64,000 nt of DNA from Russula earlei (taxonomy: Eukaryota; Basidiomycota; Agaricomycetes; Russulales; Russulaceae). The stretch is from contig JAGFNK010000170.1 of the NCBI GenBank assembly GCA_025769875.1, forward strand, positions 1-64,000, read 5' to 3'. A program made the position numbers and the translations under genes. Positions 55,012 through 64,000 of this stretch are shown here, one piece after another. Below the pieces are notes generated by a model that had not been told where the DNA came from, did no database searches, and saw only the letters and a program-made list of their open reading frames with translations. Each line of letters starts with the position of its first letter. The first letter of the stretch is position 1.

Positions 55012-56470
55012 ATGGATGCTCTCAAGGCAGAAATCGCCTTGAAACGCAAAGCTCTCGACAATGGGCCACAACGATCCAAAAAATACATGCGGAGAGGTGA
55101 CGTGGAGCGCATGAAGGAAGACGAAGAGCGGAAAGCGCGCGAGGAGGCCGCCAACAAGGCAGAAGTCGAAGAGGCGCAGAACGCGGCGGTGCCCAAGGTG
55201 CGTCCCACCGCCGCCTCTTCTCCGAAAGGCGCATTCGAGATGTTCAGACGTCGCTGGAGCTCAGGACACCGTCGCGAGCCGCTCCGCCTCTGCGACTTCT
55301 CCGTCACCCGGTTGCGCGCGTTCGACCGCCTCTCCGGATCCCGAGGGGGGCCTCGCAGGCACGCCGCCTCCGCCGAACGCCGCAGCGGCCGGGGTGGCCT
55401 TCAAAATCTCCAACGAGGAGACGATCCGCCGTCTGCGCGCCAAGGGCCAGCCGATCCGGCTGTTCGGCGAATCGGACAAGGACCGCCGCCTTCGCCTGCG
55501 CGCGCTGGAGCTCATCGAGGAGAAGGGCCACGAGCGCGTGGGCGGGCAGAACGACTTTCGAAAGGCCCTGGAGGACGTCGAGAGCGCGGAGCGCCTGATG
55601 CGAGACCGCAACGCGAACGCGACGACGGCCGACGCGGGCAAGGGGAAGAAGAAGAGCGACTCTGCGTCGGGCGAGGGCGAGATCGCGGTGCTCGATCTTT
55701 CGCTCGTCAAGACGGACCCGGACAAGCTGTACCCGGTCATCTATTACGCTCTCAAGCGGGCGCTCAAGGAATGGGGCGAGAGCATGGCAGAGCGTCCCGG
55801 TGAGGGTCCACTCGGCAACCATCAATCCTCCTCGTCCTTCTCTCGCTGACACGGAGTCCCAGAGCACGTTAAAAGGACGACTCAAGGAAAGCTTGCGGCC
55901 GCGACGCAAGTGCAGTCTGCGCAATACCTCAAGCCCCTTTTCAAGCTACTGCGATCACGGGTGTGTCTGCCCGCTTTCAGGAAAGTTTGCTTTTTTTTCT
56001 TGTCGTGCTAACGACCGGGTTAACCCTCTAGTCCCTGCCGGACGACATGCTACCACGTATGGCAGAAATTGTACACTACATGCAAAAGCGTCAGTACCAG
56101 CGAGCCAACGACGCTTATCTTCGGCTCTCGATTGGCAATGCCCCTTGGCCCATCGGGGTTACCATGGTTGGGTATGTGGAACGTCCTGGCGCGGGTGCAC
56201 ACTTCCTCTGACGCTGATCGCCGTGTTTCTCTTGCTTCCCGTTGTTTCATACAGTATCCATGAGCGATCTGCGCGCGAAAAGATATCTTCAGACCAGGTG
56301 GCCCATGTACTGAATGACGAAGTCAGTCGAAAGTACATCCAGAGTTTGAAGCGGTGATTTTTTTTTCGCACTGGGCGATCAAACCGTGCACTGATTGCCG
56401 CCCGGTCAGTCTCCTGACGTTCTCACAAACGAAGTATCCCCCAGATGACGTGTCGCAACTCATGGGGTGA
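55012..56470 (+). CDS. PRP18: Pre-mRNA-splicing factor 18 (Prp18)
   Basis: Start chosen at 55012 (MDALKAEIALKRKALDNGPQ), followed by a Lys/Glu-rich helix. After an intron ending ...GAGCTCAG come a Pro/Ala-rich linker, the PRP4-like motif FKISNEETIRRLRAKGQPIR / LFGESDKDRRLRLRALELIE, and the Prp18 domain (SAQYLKPLFKLL, LPRMAEIVHYMQKRQYQRAN, AYLRLSIGNAPWPIGVTMVG, HERSAREKISSDQVAHVLND). It ends KYPPDDVSQLMG. Prp18 acts in the second catalytic step of splicing. The gene is divergent from COX12 with 107 bp between ATGs. All introns have GT-AG ends and the frame is intact. Confidence 0.9.
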
Positions 56471-56762
56471 CCTGACCTCACATGGGTCTTTCGTCACCGC
56501 GTCACCTGTCTGTCTGCTGCCATCAGGTTCTTTCGCTTCCATCGGTTCGAGGTTCGGGGCGAACGTGGTGTACGTTCGCTCGATCAGACCATTTGATACG
56601 ACTGTTTTATGGTATGACATAACCTAACATCTCTAACACGAGCGTCCAGACCATGGGGAGACCCACCCGCCTTTACGTGCAGATCAAGATCCTTACAGTA
56701 AGTGCGGGACGCTGCGCGCTGTTCACGGGTCACCCCTCTATATGTAAAAGATCTATACAGCA
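56471..56762. other. Convergent 3' spacer PRP18 / JJJ1
   Basis: Nothing coding is supported; small frames overlap on both strands. The two genes end towards each other here. Confidence 0.4.
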
Positions 56763-59112
56763 TCACTCTGGCACCTTTGTCTTCTTTTCCTTTCCCTTTT
56801 TCCTTGTCGTGTCCCCATCACGTGGACGAGCGAGTGCATGACCCTCACGGTTGACATGTTCGAACAGTTTTGTCCTGCTGTCGAATGCTTCCCCGCAAAC
56901 GTTACACTGTGATGGAACTTATGAGCCGTTTGCGTCGATTAAACGCGAAATAGCCAAAAGGGGGAGAATCAACCCGAAGACAAGGGAACCGGGATCCAAG
57001 AGCCGCGCGAATTGAATGTGATAGACTGAGTAAGGGTCAGGAAACTCACTGCACTGCCGCCTTTCACTTCGCTCTCACGCGCCTTCTTCGCCGCCTCACG
57101 GGCTCTGCGCTTCTCCCGCTTTGATAATGACACCCCTTTTGTGCCGGCGCTTTCGTCCCCTGGCACGACATCGTCGTTGTTCCTGGCGTGGTGGGGCTCT
57201 CCTGGGGCTAGCGTCGTCTCACAGTCCAATTCGAGGTCGTCGCCTGCCTCTTGGTCAGGAGAAGAACCCCGCGCGGCACGTGCGGGTCCTTTCTGGGACG
57301 TTTTTCGGATAGAAGGCGTCGTTGATGGTGACGGGGTGGGGGCCTTTTTTCCAGTCCGTTGTTGCCTGCTAGGGCGGGAAGATGATTCTTCACCTTCTGA
57401 GGCATCGTTCTCATCTTTTGTTGATGATGGTGCAGACGTTGCGCGGTCAGGGGACCCTCCGGAAGGTTCTTCATCAGCCAGGCCATCAACTGTGGCATCG
57501 GCGCCCGCCGTGCCTTGACCGTCACCACCCACCCCGTGATCATTGACGTCCGCATTAGCGAATTTGTCACCTTCTTGAACTAGGTCCAACTCTAGTTCCT
57601 CATCTTGCATCTCGCGTTTCAACTGTTCCACCGCGCGAAGGTGCTTCTTGCTCCTCTCGTGGCTGTTCCATGCCGCCTCACTTCTGAAAGTTTTGTTGCA
57701 AGCAACGCATTCCCACTCTTCATCTCCGGCACCTTCTGCGCGCGCCCATTCCAGGTCGGCCGCGGCGTCGCTCGGTTCGGTGACGTTCTGCCAGTCCTGA
57801 GCAACAAATGTGGACGTAAGGGTCGTCTTCCTTGGGGTTGCCGTCCCCGACGCAGGCGAGGGTGATGCCTTCCCGTGAGACAACGCTTGTTGTGCGAGGT
57901 ATGCCTTATATCTCTGATCACGTTTACGCACAAACATGACGAGAGTCTGCAAGGAGTTCCGTTTAAATGCGACTGGCGGCAAATTGGAGTCACGCCTACC
58001 CTGACGGTCTCATTGTATTCCTTGCGTGCCGTGTCTCTCGCCTTTTTGTTATCTTTCTCCATGAGCCTGGGCTCGTACCGCGTGAAAACAACCGCGAGCG
58101 CGTAGTAGCGATATGCCTACCTACCTCCGCACCTGGCGGTCGGGTGCTTCTGAGACGTTCCATTGGTCGGACCAGAAAAATTCTTTGGCGGTTGAAAAGT
58201 TGAGCCAGAAATTGTAGAATAGCCGCGCTGCCTCAGACGGTCGCTCCTTGGACTGGGCGGTCCAGCCCCACGTCGAGTAGCCGAAGGACGGGAAATCTAC
58301 ATCGGTGTGCTCATCGCTCGCAAGCCTGTCAAACAGATTCCGATATATGGTGAAGAAGCTCTGCGAGAAAAGGGAATCAGTCAGATGCGATGTGCTCCCT
58401 AGACTTGAGTTGCGGACCGCCGCACGTTTTCCTCGTCCGTAAGGGAGGACCATATCGAGGGGTTCAGGAATGCCCGGAGATGGGAAACCGTGAGCCCACG
58501 ATCGTGCGCACGCGACGAGGGAGTGGCGCCCTTCTTGATTTCATTGACGACCGTCTCTGCATCTGGCTCGGGAACGAGAGCTGATCGATGGGAGTCGTAC
58601 CAGGCACGCTCCTGATGATGATTGGAGAGATGATGAGATCACTGTAAGATTGAGCATGATCGGCTTATGCTCGCCTGCTCGTCGCTCAATAGCTATCACC
58701 GATGCGTTTGATCAGATGCAGAGATGGGAAAGGGGGGGGATTCGGCCCATCAAAAAATTTGGCACACGGATCGACGCGTAAGATAATGAGCGGGCACGTA
58801 CCTCGTACGCTTGCTGCAGCGCCGCGAAGCGTCGGGTGGCGCCTTCTGGATCGTCGTGATTTTTGTCGGGATGGTGGATGAGGGCGAGACGTCGGAAGGA
58901 ACGCTGTCACGATGATGACTGTCAGGATGCGACGCGATATATCGTCACTGCGCGCACGATCGCTTCCCGGAGATAAAGGAACCCACCCTGATCTCGTCGG
59001 CGGTCGCGGTCTCGTCCACCTCGAGGATCGCATAGTAATCCTGGGAGGTGGACCCCGAGTCGGGGCCCTCGGGCTCCTGCTGCTGTGATGATCTAGACTC
59101 ACGTGCACCCAT
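56763..59112 (-). CDS. JJJ1: DnaJ/zinc-finger co-chaperone Jjj1/DNAJC21
   Basis: Begins [20 protein letters not shown] then the J domain: [19 protein letters not shown], an intron, and a downstream exon with [14 protein letters not shown] (HPD motif) and [15 protein letters not shown]. The middle has [62 protein letters not shown] and [36 protein letters not shown]. First C2H2 finger: [21 protein letters not shown] long Ser/Glu-rich linker is followed by a [18 protein letters not shown] helix and the second finger [20 protein letters not shown], ending in a Lys-rich tail and a stop at 56763. Jjj1 stimulates Hsp70 in release of Arx1 during cytoplasmic 60S ribosome maturation. Divergent from TIM13 (226 bp). 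Confidence 0.9.
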
Positions 59113-59338
59113 TGATGGCTGAGACCCAGTCGGACACCTCAGCCACGCGGGTATAGCACACGGGGGTAGAGGAGAGGGGTGCGTGCGACGACAAGACCCC
59201 CTTGGGGGTGGGTCGGGGATGCTGACTGACTCTGCAAACAAACTTCGGCCCGGGTAGGCGATAATATCACGTGCTGTCATCCAGCATCATTTCGACGAAA
59301 GCACGAACGGCTCTCTCCCTCTTTTTTTTAGGCTCGCC

Positions 59339-60047
59339 ATGTCCTCCATCTTTGGCGGCAGCACCTCAACTTCGTCCGAAACGGCCTCCTCAAAAGGTGA
59401 TTGTTGCTGACCAGACCCATCAACCTGCGGGACTCCCGCTCCCAGCTCCCCTTTCTTCGGATCGCAGTGCTGACCTCGGGGTTTTTTTTTTTTGTTGCAA
59501 AATTTACACTGCACGCGGTTGATGCAGATCTCAATGCGCGCAAGGAGGCAGTCATGACCTCCGTTCGCAACGAGCTTGCCCTCGCGAACGCTCAGGAACT
59601 CATCAACGTCCGTAGTTTTTTTTTTTTCTTTTCTTCGCATGTTTCACCATCACATGATGCGGCGCGCCTCCTTTCTTTGCCGCTACACAGAAAACGAACG
59701 ACAAGTGCTACGCAAAGTGCGTGACCAAGCCGTCCACCTCCTTATCCAGCTCGGAAGAGGTGCGCCGCCACGTTCACTTTCCTCTTGCCGTTCTCTCGTC
59801 AATCACAACGCCAACTCTCTTACTCTATTTCCCCCCCCCCCCGTTCTTGCCCTCTTTGCTCTCTGCTCGCCATCCGTGTCAGACATGCCTCTCGCGCTGC
59901 TTTGATCGGTACATGGAAGCCTGTAAGCGCGCCGTCTGCGGAAATACCACCCTGGAGCGCTGACATTCAACAATCGCCCCAGTCAATATCGTCAGCCGCA
60001 CATACACCGCGCGCCTGGCGAAAGAGCGTTTAGATGGCCAGCTCTAG
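59339..60047 (+). CDS. TIM13: Mitochondrial intermembrane-space chaperone Tim13
   Basis: Exons join as MSSIFGGSTSTSSETASSK, DLNARKEAVMTSVRNELALA, NAQELIN, then KCYAKCVTKPSTSLSSSEE, TCLSRCFDRYMEAFNIVSRT and YTARLAKERLDGQL before the stop at 60045-60047. The twin C-x3-C motifs (CYAKC, CLSRC) define the small Tim family. The last intron is GTAAGC...CCCCAG; without splicing it the frame ends early, so the carboxyl exon matters for identification. Tim13, with Tim8, escorts hydrophobic precursors across the intermembrane space. Confidence 0.88.
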
Positions 60048-60719
60048 AAGGGGCTTTGTTCTGCCAAGGCACGAGAACGCTCTGCTGCGCGCGATGGTTC
60101 TTAGGTTGCGTTGCGTCGTCGCGTCCTGCATCGCTTAGCGAGCAGATGGGCCGCGGGTCCCGGTCTCGTCTCCCAATCGCCACCCGCTTTTTTTTCGTGG
60201 AGAGCGAGGGGTTGTGTCCAAATGGGCCAGAAAAATTAAAATAAAAAAAAAGATCCCTGATTCGCGTCCGAGAGGGATTTTTCATCTTTTTTGACTAAGA
60301 TCGAGATGTGCGCCCACAAAAAAAAAAAGACGGAAAAAAAAAAACGGCTAACGCCTATGACACGCTTCGAAGCTTCTTCACAGTAGATCATGAAGAACAT
60401 TGATGGTGGCGGTGACGGTAAAGCAGCTCCTAGCAGTTGGCTGAATCTTGAGCCAAGAAAAGTCGAGAGGATACAGAAGTGTCCTGAGCACTGTAGTAGA
60501 TGTACGTATGATAATGTCCCGACAGTGCTATGGAACAGGCGGTATGTTTAGATGCCCTTATTATGTATCGTAGTAGAGGAAGGTAGGCGACGACTAAAAG
60601 AAAAGAGGACAAAAAAAAAAAAAAAGGCGTAAAACGTAAAAAAAAAATACATTAGCACAACCGAACGATGCAAGACGCCTCATCAATCACAGACCCGGCA
60701 GCTGCGCGCACCGGCGGGC
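60048..60719. other. Spacer with A-tracts
   Basis: Convergent 3' region of TIM13 and the homeodomain gene. Several A-tracts of 8-14 bases occur (60240-60340, 60610-60650). No gene or RNA recognised. Confidence 0.45.
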
Positions 60720-62733
60720 CTACTGCTCGCCCGGTTGCCCGCTGCCGGCGGTGGTATCAAAGCTGTTGCCAAACGGCAGCAACAGCGGCACGGCCAGCGG
60801 CCCCAGCATCTGAGGAGCTGACGGGTGCCGACCGTACGTTTGCTGCTGCCGTTGCCGTTGCCGTTGGTGTTGTTGTTGTTGTTGATGATGATGATGATTT
60901 TGTTGTTGTTGTTGCTGTTGCTGTTGTTGCTGTTGTTGCTGTTGTTGTGGAGCGGATGGCTGGGGTGGCGTCGGCGCGAGTTCGAAATGCGAGTGAGACG
61001 GGGGCGCGGACGCGGGTGGCGCGGGTAGGGAGAATCCTTGGCCTTGCCCCATGTACGGCGAGTGCCCGCTGGCGGCGGCGGCGGCGGCGGCGGCGGCCGA
61101 CACATGCGCGTAGTTGCCGAGGTGGGACTGCGGCCGTTGCACGGGTACCTCGATGGGGTAGAGGGACGCGGAATAGTTGCTCGGCGAGGTGGTCGACGGA
61201 GGGGACAGGGGAAAGGGCGAGAACGCGTTTTGTGGGGATCCGTCCGTGAGAGGGAGATGGGAATGGGACGAAGATCCGAGCGCGTCTCCATACGTGGGCG
61301 TGTCCGACGGCGGGCTGAGCGGTATCTGGGCCCTGGAGAAGGAGAAGCGTTTGGGCACGTCGGCCACCAGGCCGTCTCGCCCTGTATCGATCGCACCGCC
61401 CCCAAAGGGTGGACGGTAGCCCTGGTGGTGCTCGCCCGACAGACTGGGAGGGAGAGGAATAGGGTTGGGATCTGCAGAATGAGCCGAGGAAAGCTCTGGC
61501 CGCACATACGGGGGACAACGCAAGCGGATGTCCGAGCCTGAGGTCACTTGAAATTTTCGAAGGACATACGCAAGCTGTACGGCGGAGCCAACGAGGTCGT
61601 GGCGGAGAATTTTTGTGGCCTGCATCCCTTCGGTCCAGTCCGCGCACCGCTTCCAGGAGCGCACGGGGGGTCCACCCGTGGGATCATTCGCGATGTCCTC
61701 CAGATAGAAGAGCGGGGGTTGGGAAAGGTGGAACGAAGCGAGGCCAGAGCCCGGCGTTGCATTAACGAACTCTGTCTCGACGATGATGTTGAACGGGATC
61801 TCCATTTTGAAGCCGTACCCCGACGAGTGAATGAACCAGATAAGACAGCTTCGAGACTCGCAGACGTACGCGACAAGGTCGTGTCTATTGACCTGTGAGG
61901 CTATCCGCCGCCACGTCCCAACGGTGAGGTCTGTGCAGGGTATAATGGTGACGGCTGTTCGTCGTCCAGGAGACTTTTAGCACCACGAAAACCGCGCTGA
62001 GAGTGCAGATGGCCGGGACTCACGCTCGTTCTCATGAATGAGGGTATGTAGGTCTGCGTCGTAACCAGGCAGCAAGTCCGGCGGCGTCGACGGGGGAGTG
62101 GAATCCGTTCTGCCCTTCCCTTTGCCATTAAGCAATTTTGCCTTTGCGCGTCTGCGCCACCAAGGCCGCGGCTTCAACGAGGGGTATGACGCTGGCAGAA
62201 GGGGGGATGGCTCACCTATTTTGGAACCAGATCTGAGTCTGACGCTCCTGCATACCAAGCAGCTCGCTGATCTCTCGCCTTCGCGCCGCCGTCGGACTCC
62301 TGTCCATGCTGAAGAACCGTTCGAGATGGACGAGCTGATCCGGTGTCACGCGAGATCGCTTTCTCTTCTCCTTCTCAACGGTCCCGCCCTTGGGACCGCT
62401 CGCAGGGACACGACACTGGTTGAGGTCCGGCGAAAGTATGGCCTCAGTTTCCACGCTGGGAGACAACGCGCAGGTGCTCCCGGACTCTGGCAGTACTTCG
62501 GGAGACTTGGTGATCGACTCGGACTGAGGAGAGGACATGGGAGACTCTGTGGGAGGGAACTCGGGTTCTTCACTGGATGAGAGCTTTAAGGAGTAATCGG
62601 GTGCGTGATGAGCGGCGACGTGCAGAGGATGGTTGTTGAGGCGCTCGTCCCTGGCTGTACGAGGATTGGGGAATCGACATCGTCAGAGAAGGGGTCAGTC
62701 GGGTCACGTCAGGCGGGAGGACTCACGATCCAT
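60720..62733 (-). CDS. Homeodomain transcription factor with poly-Q tail
   Basis: The first coding exon is only ATGGATC (62733-62727); a 72-nt intron leads to PRDERLNNHPLHVAAHHAPD. The homeodomain reads RKRSRVTPDQLVHLERFFSM, DRSPTAARRREISELLGMQE, RQTQIWFQNRRAKAKLLNGK, with an intron inside the third helix after IWFQN; W, F, N and R of the recognition helix are present. A conserved middle follows (IIPCTDLTVGTWRRIASQ; NRHDLVAYVCESRSCLIWFI; GYGFKMEIPF), as in regulators of the Hom/Pah1-like type in filamentous fungi. The tail is Pro/Ser/Ala-rich with poly-Ala, a long CAA/CAG-coded poly-Q and a His run. Nuclear DNA-binding regulator; which process it controls is not evident. I leave the symbol empty because paralogues are hard to separate by eye. 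Confidence 0.85.
60840..60960 (-). repeat. CAA/CAG/CAT trinucleotide tract coding poly-Q/poly-H
   Basis: Mixed CAA and CAG codons, interrupted by AAT and four CAT codons, then CAA/CGG alternation. It is in frame within the homeodomain gene. Mixed codons should make it less prone to slippage than a pure CAG run. Confidence 0.85.
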
Positions 62734-64000
62734 GGTAGGAAAATCCCAAGTCGGCTTGTGGGTCAGTACGGTCACCGCCAGGTTGATTGATCAATGAGGG
62801 GTGGGTTGGGGGGAAGAAATCAACAAAGGCCGATGAAAGCAAGACCCCCCCCAGATTAAGCTGGTCAGGAAAGGGAGAGTGGAGAGCTCGCAGACGCCCG
62901 CTTTACAGTTGCGCGGTGTCAGCTGGGTGGGTCCTGTCAGGGCGCGTGTGCGAACCGATGATCGGGATTGGATAGGATCTCGATCAGATGACTGGGGCCA
63001 AGGAATAAAAAAAAAAAAAGAGAGGAGCGTAGTAAGACCAATTGGGGAGGGGGAGTCAGCGGAACGGGTGAGCTTTGTATCTCTCGCTCGTGAACACAGA
63101 AAGGCAAGGAAGGATGATAAGGCGAGCCAGGTGGGGATAAAGCTCTCAGCTCCGACGTTACGGAATGAGAAGGGCGCAAGGGCACGGTCCCACGGAGCCT
63201 GTTGCAGATATTCAGAGGGGAGAAGGCATCGTGTCGGGAGCTTGAGAAGGTTAGCCGCTGTAGAATGCAGTTCGATCTCATTTCTCCAGGAACAAAAACT
63301 AGGGTTTGGCGCTCGGCTGGCAAGGGAACGCACGCGTTTCACCGCACCGAGCGTGTGCCACCCAAGGAGAGAGCTTGTCGACGAGGCATGTACTGCGGTG
63401 TGAGCGGGGACACCGCGTCCGACCGATCACTGGCAGATTTGGGACGACTTTGGGGTGCAGCCGGTCCGAGGAGAGGAATGAAGAGAAGTCCCATGACTCG
63501 GGCGGACGGGGAGGATGGCTAAGCCTCGTTTGATAAGGGGGATCTCGACAAGGACCGGGCCCCGTTCGAGCGGGTGACAGCGCTGCCGCAACGGAAGTAC
63601 GTCAGAGGAAGGGTGAAAAAAGAAGTACCGAGAGAGCGGGATGATGGCGCGTTACGGACTCTGTCGAGCGTGAAGGAGCAACGACACGACAGGGGAACTG
63701 GCAAGGCAAGGAGGGGCGGAGAAACCGTAAACGGACAAAGAATGATTGTCGAGGGACGCGGTCGGGGAGGGAGGGAGGGTCCGGGTCCGGGTCCGGGGCT
63801 GGCTGCCACGTCGCGTACGGCGTACGAGAGCGAGAAAGGCCTATTTTTCACGACCAGTGCTTCCCCCGATCTTTTTTTTTTTTTTTTTTTTTTTTTTAAT
63901 CTTTTTGGATCACTCCTGGGCCAGGACTAACAGGAACCCTTGATCGCCATCTGGTTCGAATCCATGAATGAATCGGTTAAACCTAACAATTAATCCTGCC
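62734..64000. other. Upstream region of the homeodomain gene
   Basis: No gene supported. It has purine-rich stretches on the plus strand (pyrimidine-rich on the coding strand of the homeodomain gene), an A-tract near 63008 and a T-tract of about 27 at 63871-63897. A GGTTCGAATCC sequence at 63952 resembles a Pol III B box but has no tRNA around it. The length and composition suit a long promoter/5' leader of a regulator. Confidence 0.4.

Noticed and set aside
54949..55803. 284-codon frame starting upstream of Prp18
   Set aside because: It reads through the first intron in the wrong frame into Arg/Gly-rich sequence; the real exon 2 lies in another frame with the PRP4-like motif.
63950..63962. 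tRNA-like B box GGTTCGAATCC
   Set aside because: No acceptor stem, D-arm or anticodon arm can be formed on either strand, and the T-stem pairs in only about three of five positions.
1..64000. CRISPR arrays, operons, ribosome-binding sites, phage or other prokaryotic features
   Set aside because: Spliced genes, short introns and fungal protein families show this is eukaryotic DNA; no regularly spaced repeats were seen.

Overview
The window is nuclear DNA of a filamentous basidiomycete. Genes carry many short introns (about 45-75 nt), mostly GT-AG with two probable GC-AG cases. The content fits an agaricomycete: a mushroom-type F-box/LRR gene family, a Zn2Cys6 regulator, a homeodomain regulator, and non-LTR retrotransposon tails. 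The F-box type suggests Boletales or a relative, but that placement is inference only.

Layout. (1) About 1-11.9 kb, minus strand: three neighbouring ARID (SWI1-like) genes or relics. The leftmost runs off the window edge and is continuous with an F-box/LRR protein. The middle one looks the most complete. The right one carries two frameshifts. A small two-repeat protein (4.0-4.5 kb) and long gene-poor stretches lie between them. (2) About 12.0-17.5 kb: a Harbinger-like MITE, a TMEM41-type (VTT) membrane protein and a divergent Zn2Cys6 transcription factor. (3) About 18.9-46.4 kb: an accessory island built from duplicated and broken genes. An inverted segmental duplication (18.9-22.8 and 34.6-37.6 kb) carries two copies of a C2H2 zinc-finger gene, both broken. 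Nested inside it is a second inverted pair, two 1.88-kb TIR elements (25.3-27.2 and 29.2-31.6 kb) bracketing a multi-pass membrane protein gene. Two more copies of that membrane gene follow at 38.4 and 42.3 kb. CobW-type and F-box relics and a cyclin C relic are scattered among them; one intact CobW-family gene lies at 43.6-45.2 kb. Three 5'-short non-LTR insertions have poly(A) tails and 15-16 bp target-site duplications. (4) About 46.4-62.7 kb: conserved genes, namely CWH43, AP-3 beta, COX12, PRP18, JJJ1/DNAJC21, TIM13 and a homeodomain regulator.

The conserved genes serve GPI-anchor lipid remodelling, vacuolar/lysosomal sorting, respiration, splicing, ribosome biogenesis and mitochondrial import. 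They are not an operon-like system; several sit head-to-head or tail-to-tail with very short spacers. The unusual biology is in the island: nested inverted repeats, datable insertions with empty sites preserved in sister copies, and a gene family decaying in different ways. Single-base frameshifts recur (ARID copy C, C2H2 copy 2, cyclin C, membrane copy 1, CWH43). The one in CWH43 raises the possibility that some are assembly errors.
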